DNA from: Rhipidocladum racemiflorum | Taxonomy: Eukaryota > Streptophyta > Magnoliopsida > Poales > Poaceae | DNA length: 64,000 nucleotides | Assembly (NCBI GenBank): GCA_036346355.1 | Contig: CM070585.1 | Span: 7,393,001 to 7,457,000, forward strand | Reading direction: 5' to 3' | In this document: in pieces, positions 1 to 9,675 of the stretch | Layout: each line of letters starts with the position of its first letter | Position numbering within the stretch: the first letter of the stretch is position 1 | Position numbers and translations under genes: made by a program | The notes under the pieces: generated by a model | Told to the model about the DNA's origin: nothing | The model's database searches: none | The model's input: only the letters and a program-made list of their open reading frames with translations

Positions 1-765
1 GGCGATTATGATGGCCAAGGAGGCAGAGGTGTACATGGAGACAAGACTAAACAAGATAGTAATAATAGACCACGAGATAAGTCACATATCAAATGTTTTG
101 AATGTGAAAAATATAGTCACTACGCGGCGAAGTGTCACAGTCACATAAAGTGCTTCAACTGTGGCAAGTATGGACACTGTGCTTCGAATTGCAGGAGCAA
201 GAAGGAGAACGAGGAGGTGAACCTCACCCAAGGTGGTGAAAACACTGAACCGGCTCTACTCTTCTCATTGTGCAAAGAAGAGAAGCCCAACATATTGATG
301 TTGAATGAGGAGAACGTAGTTCCTAAACTATGCATAGAGGAAGATAGCCATGATTACACCAATATGTGGTACTTGGACAATGGAGCAAGCAACCACATGA
401 CGAGAGATCGCTCCGTGTTTCATGAGCTTGACGAGAAAATTTCAGGTAAAATCAAGTTCAACGATGGTTCAACAATGGAGATAAAAGGCAAAGGAATGTT
501 GCTGATACAATGCAAGTGCGGCGATCAAAAGTTGTTCTCTGAAATTTACTATATACCGAGGAGTAACAACATACTTAGTCTCAGGCAATGGGCGGAGGAA
601 GGGTGCAGGGTGAAGCTGCAGACGGAGTTCTTGTCTTTTTATGACAAGAACAAATATCTGTTGATGAAGATAAAGAGATCCCTAAACCGGTTGTACAAGA
701 TTTCTCTGAAAACTTGTAAGCAGGTTTATTCTGAGGCTAAAAATTTAGGGACGGAGATGTCCTAA
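1..765 (+). CDS. Copia Gag C-terminus plus aspartic protease (remnant)
   Basis: Frame 1 is open from the window edge to a TAA at 763-765. The start codon lies outside the window. Two CX2CX4HX4C zinc knuckles follow each other (CFECEKYSHYAAKC, then CFNCGKYGHCASNC, from position 94 on); these bind RNA in retrotransposon Gag. The protease active-site stretch WYLDNGASNHMT follows at about 367-402 (family form D-T/S-G-A-S). It ends with a LYKISL segment resembling the GAG-pre-integrase region. In an intact copia element the frame would continue into integrase and reverse transcriptase. Here it stops, so the polyprotein is truncated and non-autonomous. Confidence 0.8.
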   Translation, partial: GDYDGQGGRGVHGDKTKQDSNNRPRDKSHIKCFECEKYSHYAAKCHSHIKCFNCGKYGHCASNCRSKKENEEVNLTQGGENTEPALLFSLCKEEKPNILMLNEENVVPKLCIEEDSHDYTNMWYLDNGASNHMTRDRSVFHELDEKISGKIKFNDGSTMEIKGKGMLLIQCKCGDQKLFSEIYYIPRSNNILSLRQWAEEGCRVKLQTEFLSFYDKNKYLLMKIKRSLNRLYKISLKTCKQVYSEAKNLGTEMS

Positions 766-844
766 GGGGACACATTGGGTGTGACGTCTACTGTTGGTTT
801 AGGTGTGACTTTGGGGATGGTGAAAGAAAAGGCATGCAAAGCAG

Positions 845-2147
845 TAGGGGTGGGCATTCGGTTTTTTCGGTTTTAACGGTTCTGTTTTTTCGGTTTTAAA
901 AAAATTTGGTTTTTGAATTTTGAAAACCGAACCGAACCGAATTAGATCCTAAAACCGAACCGAATTAACCGAAATTTATTCGGTTCGGTTAATCGGGAAT
1001 TTGGTTAACCGAATTTACATCTGTGTGTACCACCAGCAAACTAGCAAAGTAACAGACTAGCAAAGTAGCGAAAAACATGCAATGCTCCCAAAACAAGATT
1101 TCAGATGAATGACAAAACAAGTTCCCAATCAGGCTATAACGATTGGTGCCATATGTAGAATCAAAAGAAACATCATCAAACAATTCCTATTATTTCTGCA
1201 GATACTCTCTGTTCGGAAACATGTTTTAATATGACCTTGTCATCTAGTTCGTAATCAAAGAATAAGGTTAGATGGACACTTTGTTTCTTTTTCATAATAT
1301 CAAGAAAAACCTGACCATCTGATGCTTTTGTAGTTCTTCTTAAATAACAGTGAGTCGGTTATAGTTATGTAAATCTCTCCGTGTAGTCAACATTTTAATG
1401 CTCCCCACTATACACAAAGCAAACAAAATGCAGCAGAAGTGTTCATTATAGTGTTATGGTACAGCCGCAGATAATTAACGAATGCATCATAGTACTTACC
1501 ATGAAAATGTTGTTAGCATCATATTCAGGTGCTATTGCTGTAGTTGAGCCACCGCGCTGAGCAAGACTTAACATTGGTTCATCAGGATCTACGTTAGTAA
1601 CGAGTCGGACACCTTCCTTGCCGTAGGCCTCTCCCAAGCCCGAAGGATTGGTCGATGGAGGAAGCGCAGCGCCCGGCCGCCCGCTCGTGAGTGCAGCCGA
1701 AGACGATGGAGAGCACTAGATCAGATCTGAGCGAAGGCCCAAAGGGGGTGATGGGGGAATCGCCAGATCTGAGCGAAGGCCCGAAGGGGGATGATGGGGG
1801 AATCGCCGTCTTGCCGGAGAATCGATGCTTGATGGCCGATGCGGGGAATCGGGCGAGATTAGTGCTGTGTGGATTTTTTTTTGCTGTGAGGAACTGGGGA
1901 TCTAACTCGGGGAGTTGATGGGGAAGTTCGGCTATAACGGGAGTCACGGGACTGCGCAGAACAGCAGAAGTGAGAAGTCGGTTTGTGGTTTATTCGGTTT
2001 CTGCTGATCCAAAACCGAACCGAATACCGAAAACCGAATTGTACTAAAATAAAAACCGAACCGAAAACCGAAAAAACCGAAATAATCGGTTAATTCGGTT
2101 CGGTTTGGTTCGGTAATTCGGTTTCGGTTTAAAAATGCCCACCCCTA
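845..2147. mobile_element. hAT-superfamily non-autonomous element with captured gene DNA
   Basis: Terminal inverted repeats are TAGGGGTGGGCAT and its complement ATGCCCACCCCTA. A perfect 8-bp target duplication CAAAGCAG lies at 837-844 and 2148-2155, the size typical of hAT. Both subterminal regions (about 855-1015 and 1975-2130) are dense in CGGTTCGGTT/AACCGAA motifs. The centre (about 1030-1940) is unlike the ends: it becomes GC-rich and contains an exon-like segment on the minus strand. No transposase is visible, so mobilisation would need a transposase in trans. Confidence 0.9.
1501..1700 (-). pseudogene. Captured gene fragment inside the hAT element
   Basis: Read on the minus strand, an open stretch containing GEAYGKEGVRLV and TNVDPDEPMLS runs to ...NIFM and is followed at about 1500 by a consensus 5' splice donor (ATG|GTAAGT). 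Upstream (about 1640-1940) is GC-rich, low-complexity leader-like sequence. This looks like exon 1 and the start of intron 1 of a host gene acquired by the transposon (a Pack-hAT). I do not recognise the protein. No in-frame ATG upstream is clear, so it is treated as a fragment. Confidence 0.5.
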
Positions 2148-2474
2148 CAAAGCAGGCAGGAAGCAAAGCTGCGAAAAAGAAAAAGAAAATAGTAGATTCA
2201 TCCCAAGGAGGCGGCGCAACAACTGAAGAAAAGAAAAGGAAAGGCGCTCCAGCCGGTGGCACATGAAACCGGAGAAGCAACAAGGTGCGGGCGGCTGCAT
2301 TCTTCGTGCGGCAGAGCAAAGAAAGGAGACGTGCTCGGCATTGGAAGATGTGGTCGGCGTACCGGAGGCTGTAGGAGCAAGGCTAGCAACGTGTAGCAGG
2401 AGCAGTGCGTGCACATGCAAGAAAGAGCAGTCCAGCAGCATGGGAAAAAAAAAAAGGCAAGGCAACAGTGCATG

Positions 2475-5400
2475 TGTAACGTCCTGAAATATTTCATAAA
2501 TAAAATAAACTTTATGAAAAATATAAAAATCTGAATTCTTAATTTCTATCCTTTATTTTGGTTTTAATTTCAAAAAGAAGAGGAATAAATGAATTAGCAA
2601 AAAAAAAGTTCAAAAATAACAAAGTAAAAATAAAAGAGTAATAAAAAATTTCACTAAAGTATTTTTTGGCCTGTAAAAACTTTTTACCAAAGTCAAAAGC
2701 GAAGTTCGAATTTTTAATTGAGGTGAAATAGTGTAGTGTTCATAGATTTGACAAGTAATGTCAGAATTAATTAAAATATTTCCTAACTTAATTAAAACTA
2801 AAAATTTTACCAACAACTTCTCTCAGTAATGTCTACATCTGGTAAAATTTTTAGAAATTAATAAGTACTGTTAATGCCTTTAAAAATTAAAAAATAGAAG
2901 AGCCTTAAATTTAAAAAATGCATAAAAAGATTTGTTTTGAAATAATTATCCATCAAACTAATTTAAAATTTTTACTAGAGATCATTAGTGTCATTTTAAA
3001 ACCTAGTTAAATTTATCAAATTTTTCTATTGCATTTTAATTGCTCAAATAAATCTAAAACCAAAAATTGGAAAATTGAGAAATCCCACTTGTTAGTTTTT
3101 TATAAAATAAATTACTTGGAGTTTTTACCTAAAAATTTTACATCAGTGAGGGAACTTTGCTATGGAATTAATTTAAAATTTTCAAAAATATTCAAATCGA
3201 TTTGACCTAGGAATTGAATGCCTCTGTGCTGCTGTCTGGGAGGAAGTCAAAGAAATTTAATTCCACTTTCCCTTCCTTCACTGTCAAGCGGGCCCGGCCA
3301 GCCCACTGGACAGGCCAACACAGTCTCTCTCCTTTCCCTCCTCTCTCTCTCACTGCTCGTGGGTCCCGGCCCTCTCGGCAGTCTCTTTCTCTCTTCTCTC
3401 TCTTCCTCCTTTCTCCCTTTCTCTTTCCCCGCGAGAGGCAATTGGAGCTCCCCCCGCCCCTCGCCGCTCTCTTTTGCCCATTGGACACAGCGCCTCACCA
3501 CCTCGAGGATGCTCGCATCAACTGCTCTGGAGCATGGACACACCCTGCTTCAGCGGAATTGATCGCCCGTGCCCCATTCCTTCAAGTTGCCACAGAGAGC
3601 CCCGAAGCCGCCTTCTTCTTCCCCTCGGCTGAGTCACACCACGCCAGCTATAAACCCCCCCTCCCGGCCATCCATTGCTTCCTTTACTCTCTAAGCTAGC
3701 TCCTGACACTTCTCCGAACCACCCCCGAGCGACTCCACCCAAGCATTGGGCTTTCTTCTTTGCTTCTGGCCGGAAACGCCGCCGTGACCCCGTGCGGGCA
3801 ATCCTCCTCCACGAGCTTCCATCCTTCGATTCCTTCGACAGGGAGACTCCTTGGCCATCGCTAATCCCTCTCCTATCTTTGGTTTAGACCGCCGCGCCCC
3901 CGGTAATCCTCCCCACGGCAGACACCGATGAGCGCAGCCCCTCGCCGCCGCTGACCCCCATCCGGCACCGTCAAAGCCTCTCCAACCAGCGCCCCAAACT
4001 CCCCTCGGCTCCCTCAAGCTCGTCGAGCCCTCGCCCAAGCCCTTCCGGCCTTCCTTCGCCGCCGGTGAGCCTCACCGCCACTCTCCTTTGTCTCGGGCGG
4101 CTGGCAAGCCGGCCCTGCTTGCCAGCTGCACGCCTCCCTCTCTCTCTCCCTCGCTGAGCCACTGGCAGAGGGCCCCGCTATCATCCTCTTGCGCATGCAC
4201 GCGCTCACTGCCGAGCGGGTCCCGCGCGTCAGGCCGGCCGGATTTGGAAACCTTCCGAGAAAGGAAGATACGTTTTCCCAGTTCAAAAGCGTATTTCGTT
4301 ATTTGGAATAGATTCAAACTTAGACTTCAAATGCTTGTAACTTGTGCAATATAAATCCAAAAATTATGAAATAAACTTATAAATTCATGTTATGATCTGT
4401 AGATCCCGAATATGTAAAAATATTGAATGTTTGCTCACTGTTTAAAATTTAAATTCAAACATGAATTGTAGGTTTGAAGTTGGCTATGAAGAGAATTTGA
4501 GCAAATGAAGTCCAAATCGCATGGGACAGATTTTGTTAGACTCATGTACCGTAAACAACTCGAATATGCAAAAAACAATTAGGATTATACTTACTTTAGA
4601 TCACTTTATAAACTGAATTTTGCTTCTAGGTACTAGTCCATGTATATATGAAAGAAGAGTATAATCTTTAAATAATTGATGCAACCACTCGGTAATTGAC
4701 CTAGAAACAATAGGTTATCTATTGGAATAAAAATACTTAGGAGAAAATGATTGTTTTACATGTTACTCCACTAAATGATTGATAACCGTTTATAGATAAC
4801 CCTAATTTCCAAACTATTAAATAACATTTGAAATCTCGGAACCATGCTTGATATGCGTACTGATTCATTAATTGAGTTACTATCTGTATTCTTTTTGCCT
4901 TATCGGGGTTTTCCTACTTGTCATGTACCGCGTGTGACAAGTAGAATTCGACGTAGCCGATGTTGCAATTAACGAGATCGAGTTCCCTCTCTACGACAAC
5001 AATCCACAAGGCAAGCACCTCCTTGAGCATGTTGATCCTAGATTTTAGAAATGTTTTCATAACTGTTTTACATGCATATTGTATTTCTTACAATGTTATT
5101 TCGTGGTTTTGGTAGTTATAACCCTCATGATGGATCTCCTTAATTAATTTTGCCATATGAACCCTTGATAACCCTAGCCTATGGAATGACTTAGAAACTG
5201 GTGAAATGGCTATACTCGCTTAATAACTACTCATTCTTAGCTTTGCTTAGGAAGGAAAATCTAGCCCTTGCAATTTTTTTACAAAAAAGATTAGATATGG
5301 CAGTAAAGAATACTGATATGTTGGTAAAAATAAAAATAAAACTATGATTTGGACGCGGGCGATTACTGGCAATAGCTGGATATGCGAGGGAATGCTTGCA

Positions 5401-6687
5401 CGTAGATAGGGGGAGATTTATCGCCCGGGTCAGATTAAGGACCGAACATAGTGTCGTATGATCCAAGATTAACCGTACAACCACAATGCTAGTATGAGAC
5501 GGCTATAACTGATTAAGTTGTTTAAAATTGGCTTTGCACATATGAAGGCCGAAGTAGCAAGGGCTTCTGGATTTAAGTTGCTCTAGGGGTTTCTACATAC
5601 CAATGCAACGGTGTACGCTTTGCTATGGGGAAAACGTTTGGCAGGGATGAACTGCCTTATGTTAACATGTGTGATTGTCTTGGGTGAGTGTTTCTATCGC
5701 TATAGCAAAGATTAACGTCACCGGGCTGGTGCAAAGTTGGGATTAAGTGATGTAAATGTTATATATGATTTTCCCCACGGCACAACAAAGGAAATGTGTT
5801 AAATATGCATTGAAAAAGGGAAAGTCATTCTTTGTGGGTAAAGCTGTACAACTCAGCAGAGTCAAAACTAATCGATTAGCCACACTCTCGGTTATGACAC
5901 TTGGTGAACTTGCACTAGTTAGGAGTTTTGATAATCTTCATAAAAATGAAATGATAAAATTTGGAGTAGAGAGATTACACTACGGATGATTCAACGCTTG
6001 ACATTGGTTGGCAAGGTTGAACTCAGCTGTTGTGCCATGTGTTGGCAAATATAGCGGATTTGTGTCCGATGTAAGTTACATAATAAAATTGTTCCATGTG
6101 TTGGTTAAGAGAATGATGAGATGAGATGATTGTGTTCAATTGTGATATGTCAATATTGTTGATCATTATTTAATTTACTCATCAAACTGTTCTTCAAATT
6201 ATGCTTTCAATTTATTGTTCAGTATTTACGTTTAATCCATCTTTACGCAAACAACCGTAGAGACCCACTTTGTATCAGCTTGCATATAATTAGGTTTTGC
6301 AAACACTTGAAGTCTTGCTGAGTACAAAATGTACTAACCCTTGCCCTTGTTGTTGTTTTTAGGTGCAGGGCTAGAATATTTCGATGAAACCTACGTTGAC
6401 ACAGGTTACAAGGATAACGACCGTGTTTCTATCTAGGGTCTTAACTTGTCAGTTGCCTGTGGAAAATGGGTAGTTGGCATACTGCAAGATAAGGATGTCT
6501 AAACTTTTAGCTTGTAACATTAATATGTATGAACTGCTTCCGCTACAACTGTAATAATGTGTAATGTATGGTTGTGATCGCAATTTGTGTGTATGCGTGC
6601 TGGCTACTGATCCAGGGACTAGCACAGGATGCATATTTAGAACTTACCTTTTATGATATACTATGTAATAAAAGGGAGTGTCTCACA
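2475..6687 (+). mobile_element. Very long (4.2 kb) solo LTR, probably Ty3/gypsy
   Basis: It starts TGTAACGTCCTG and ends GTGTCTCACA, the TG...CA ends of an LTR. A perfect 5-bp target duplication GCATG flanks it (2470-2474 and 6688-6692). The two ends do not repeat each other, so this is a single LTR rather than a whole element. Inside are an AT-rich U3-like region (2475-3200), a CT-rich pyrimidine block (about 3325-3430), a TATA box at 3648, a GC-rich leader-like block (3700-4250), and the segment cttgctgagtac...ttttaggtgcag (about 6315-6367), which I associate with long grass gypsy LTRs. No protein-coding capacity is seen. Family assignment is inference. Confidence 0.75.
3648..3655 (+). promoter_or_regulatory. 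TATA box of the solo LTR
   Basis: CTATAAAC lies at the junction between a CT-rich upstream block and a GC-rich downstream leader. This is the expected place for the U3/R promoter of the LTR. It could still start transcripts into downstream DNA. Confidence 0.45.
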
Positions 6688-6861
6688 GCATGCACCAGGG
6701 AAGAAACGACAGTACTCCATCATGGGCTGTATGCATGCAAGCAAAACAGCTTGAAGCTGCAGCATGCTGTGCGCATGCAAAGAAAAGAATAAAGAGAGTA
6801 GAGATATAGAAAAGAAAGAAGAAGAAGATTAAGAGAAAATTTAGCAGTTTAGTTAGAATTG

Positions 6862-7155
6862 TGTTAAAAATTAAATATTACAAGATTAAGAAGGTGAATA
6901 TTAGAAATAATCTTGTAATTAGTTAGAGTTATGATTAAGAGTCTGAATATGATGAGGAAGTGAAGTTGGATAAGGAAATAGGAGGTGAATTAGGACAAGG
7001 AAGTAGAGTTCTATTATATTACTTGGGCTATAGTTTTTAGTATAAATATAGAGGTAGGATTGAGTTTTGTAAACAAGCAAGCAAAGAAAAGCAAAAGAGA
7101 AATAAAGAGAAAATTATCCTAAAGATTTTTGGTCTCTCTATTCCAATAGTCGGCA
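6862..7155 (+). repeat. Probable copia 3' LTR
   Basis: It begins TGTTAAAAATT directly after a purine-rich tract and contains a TATA box (tataaatata at 7041). Its right end is near cggca at 7151-7155. About 290 bp is a normal small copia LTR. The 5' partner LTR is outside the window, so the ends cannot be confirmed by comparison. Confidence 0.5.
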
Positions 7156-7182
7156 ATGCCAACGACTTTTGACAATTTCTAA

Positions 7183-7454
7183 GAGCAAGTACAATAAAAT
7201 TATCTTAGATTACTATTAGTCTGTATATATCAGCTTTGTTTTACGTGGAAGAGTGAAAAAAGAGAAGAAAGAAGAAAGCTAGCTCTTATTTAGTAACTAG
7301 CTTTGCATGAGAGTATAGGTAGATTATTTATGTACAAAGAGAGAAAAGATTGCTATTGCACAATATCTAGAGACAATCTTTAGAGACAGTTATTGTATAA
7401 GCTGGTTTTTTAATTACTATTTGCCTATAGTGGGCTTTGCTATTGTACTTGCTC
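7183..7454. mobile_element. MITE, GAGCAAGTACAATA family, copy 1
   Basis: Terminal inverted repeats GAGCAAGTACAATA and TATTGTACTTGCTC bound a 272-bp non-coding element. Its internal sequence (ctcttatttagtaactag) recurs in the next copy and again near 18850-19005. Superfamily is not certain. Confidence 0.7.
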
Positions 7455-7456
7455 TG

Positions 7457-7738
7457 GGCATGTCCACATCAGCTTACTCTTAGTATGTATACATCAGCTT
7501 TGTTTTATATGAAAGAGTGAGAGAAGAAAAAAAGAGAGAAGAGAGCCAGCTCTTATTTAGTACCTAGCATCGCATGGGAAATAAGATATAATAGTTATAT
7601 ACAAGAGATAAGAAATAGTTATTGCACAGCATCTAGAAACAATATTTAGAGATAGTTATTATACAAGTTGGCTTTATTGCTTACTCTAGATAATATTGAT
7701 GAAAAATGAAGTAGTAAGTTTTGTTATTGTATTTGCTC
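7457..7738. mobile_element. MITE, same family, copy 2 (left end worn)
   Basis: It directly follows copy 1 and shares acatcagctttgttttatat and agctcttatttagtacctag. Its right end is TTGTATTTGCTC. The left terminal repeat is not recognisable, suggesting nested insertion or loss. Confidence 0.6.
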
Positions 7739-7849
7739 TAAACTGTGAACCAACATTAATATTTCCTAAGATGATGTTACAACTAACAACTTTCACACAA
7801 ATTAATTCCTACTAATTGTTATACCCCTAGTTCCTAGTACGAAAGACTT

Positions 7850-7864
7850 GGGGGGGGGGGGGGG
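7850..7864 (+). repeat. G15 homopolymer
   Basis: Fifteen consecutive G residues at the left edge of the first WAK duplication unit. The matching position in the second unit (about 24780) has an A-rich run instead. Such runs are prone to length errors in sequencing and replication. Confidence 0.9.
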
Positions 7865-7964
7865 CTTTTCCCCACAAAAAGAAAAGAAAATAAAAAAAAT
7901 TACACATGTATTTCAGACATTCAGTAGCATTGTCGTGAAAGACCAACTGACCAAAACTATGAAA

Positions 7965-8330
7965 ATGTCAAATCAGAAATTTTCACCTTAGAAAATTTGA
8001 ATCCGGAAATTTTTACCTTATTAAATTTCAATTCGGAAAATCTCAACACGAGGAACTTTCAATTGGAAAAATTTCAACTTCGAAAAATTCAAATAGACAA
8101 CTTTCAACTAGGAAAATTTCATCTTGGGAAATTTCAAATCAAAAAATTTCAAATGGGGAAATTTTAAAAACTTTCAGTTTGAAATCTTTTGATTCAGATT
8201 TTTTTGGTTTGAAAACTTTCAGCTCACAAATATTCTGTTCAAAACTTTTAGTTCCAAAAGTTTTTACTAAAAAAACTTTCGGTTTAAAAAAGGTTGACTC
8301 AAGAACTTATGAAAATAGTTTTAAAAAAAT
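7965..8330. repeat. Degenerate short-period array (AAATTTCAA/GAAAATTTC)
   Basis: Successive 12-20 bp units around gaaaatttcaa, later gaaaactttcag, form a diverged array with no coding sense. Related arrays occur at about 19380-19570 and 43850-44280. It lies in the tract present only in duplication copy 1. Confidence 0.7.
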
Positions 8331-8513
8331 GCACGGATCACTTAATCATCAAATATATTAGGAATAGTGTTGTGGATCTCTATAAACCTCTTAATAAATT
8401 GACTCAAATTCTCATAAGAGGTTTGACGAAGACGATGGAGGTCGTCCTCTTTTCCTGGCATAGTGTAACAACTTTTAAAGTTATTTAAAATTACATGACA
8501 TAAAATTTTCCAA

Positions 8514-8765
8514 TTAAATAGATCCTTCAGGCTGATTAAATAGCCAAGTTCTTACATATCCTTTAAGAATAGTAGGAAGATAATTTGCTATTACGTTCTC
8601 ATCACCTCCAGTAGCTTGGATGGTGATGGTATATATTTGTAGAAATTTTGACAGATTCTGTGTTTCATTGAAGCTCTCCAGATGACCTAGCTTGAATTTC
8701 TCAGACGAAGTGACATTCCTAAGTCTCGGAGAAAAGGCTTTACATCCTGTATATAATCCCAAATG
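8514..8765 (-). pseudogene. Ty3/gypsy Gag fragment
   Basis: The minus-strand frame reads ...KFKLGHLESFNETQNLSKFLQIY, then TGGDENVIANYLP, then RTWLFNQPEGSI and a stop. This is the retrotransposon_gag core pattern (FL.IY, AGGDE..MA.YLP, ARTWL..LP.GSI). Only about 80 residues remain. Upstream codons to about 8930 may be more of Gag, but they contain stops. No LTR or pol adjoins, so it is a decayed insertion within the copy-1-specific tract. Confidence 0.65.
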
Positions 8766-9192
8766 TATTTGTATTAGGAATCTGTTCTACATATTCAAGA
8801 GAATGAGGTCATCGTTGACCATGGTTAGCGTTTTCACCTGGGGTAAGCCTATCAAAGATGCTTCTCCATTGTGGCTCATTCCTTAATTGGTGGTCACAGC
8901 TTTATCGACGTTGACCAGATGAGGATTGTTCTGTACGAGAACCCGTCTGAGACCTTATGGATAGGGATATACTCTGCACTACTGCAGCAGCTTCATACAG
9001 ATCAGTGGCTAAGGATCTAATGATTTCATTGTTTCATACCTTGTGGATAGGTATTTTTTGCATCAGGATGCCTCTTAGTTAAGAAGCATTTTTCACGGAA
9101 ATGACTCCCGTCAGTTATTTGTACCTGTCACGAGATAATTCTCCCACACGCTAATTCTACAAAAGTAACTGCTTGTCCCAACCGGTTATCTG
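8766..9192. other. Non-coding, no recognised feature
   Basis: Part of the copy-1-specific tract. Gag-like codons may continue on the minus strand to about 8930. Beyond that I see no gene, repeat or regulatory signal I can support. Confidence 0.4.
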
Positions 9193-9342
9193 GTTGGGGC
9201 AAGCGAATCACCAATCAATAGCTAGCTGCAAATTAAAGAATTATACTCATTTCAAGTAATTTAATAACTGATCGGGGCAAGCGAATCACGAACCAACAGC
9301 TAGCTGCAAAAGAATTAGACTCGTTCCAAGTAATTTGTTAGG
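9193..9342 (+). repeat. Two-copy tandem repeat, about 79-bp period
   Basis: The stretch from ggggcaagcgaatcac through agctagctgcaaa to caagtaattt occurs twice (about 9193-9262 and 9272-9342) with a few differences. It lies about 330 bp upstream of the WAK pseudogene and is absent from the copy-2 promoter. Confidence 0.75.
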
Positions 9343-9570
9343 TGCATTTTGTTAAAACTGTACTTTGTTAAGTTGTTCTGCGTTCCAATGATGTAATCAA
9401 CCAGGCCCAGAACAAACGTCACCAGCTTTGTAAATTGTTAAGAGGGAACCGGACAGTGCCTGTTTTGGCACCATTGTCACAGGTCAATCCGTTGAATAAT
9501 GTCATCCAGGGCTCCACGTAACATTGCACAGTGATTTACAAGAAATTAAGAAGTGTACCGCGGCTCGATC

Positions 9571-9578
9571 TATTTATA
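9571..9578 (+). promoter_or_regulatory. TATA box of WAK copy 1
   Basis: TATTTATA in the context cggctcgatc-tatttatagc, 105 bp before the ATG. The same box and context occur before the intact copy (25061), which supports it as the ancestral promoter. Confidence 0.6.
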
Positions 9579-9675
9579 GCATCAAGCTTAATGCATTGTC
9601 ACTCCAACAGAACACCACCGGTCCGCCACCAAGCACACCGTGTGCTGCACACGGCGGCCAACCATCAACCTTGTG

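Larger units (their letters stand above)
1..7155 (+). mobile_element. Ty1/copia retrotransposon, 3' part, with two nested insertions
   Basis: Composite element whose 5' end lies outside the window. Visible parts are Gag and protease (1-765), a short remainder (766-844 and 2156-2474), a purine-rich tract near 6788-6830 (rich in gaaagaagaag), and a probable 3' LTR from 6862 (TGTTAAAAATT) to about 7155. A hAT element (845-2147) and a solo LTR (2475-6687) are inserted inside, each with its own target duplication, so removing both restores a continuous copia remnant. Integrase, reverse transcriptase and RNase H are absent, so the element is an internal deletion derivative. The right boundary is uncertain by about 10 bp, because the flank ggcaatgccaacgac recurs at 18823 without the element. 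Confidence 0.65.

Noticed and set aside
2044..2497. Open frames around 2044-2497
   Set aside because: They span the hAT end and copia remainder in several frames, with low-complexity residues; no conserved motif.
3206..4354. Cluster of overlapping open frames on both strands
   Set aside because: They lie in the GC- and CT-rich leader of the solo LTR, overlap each other in many frames and show no domain; base composition explains them.
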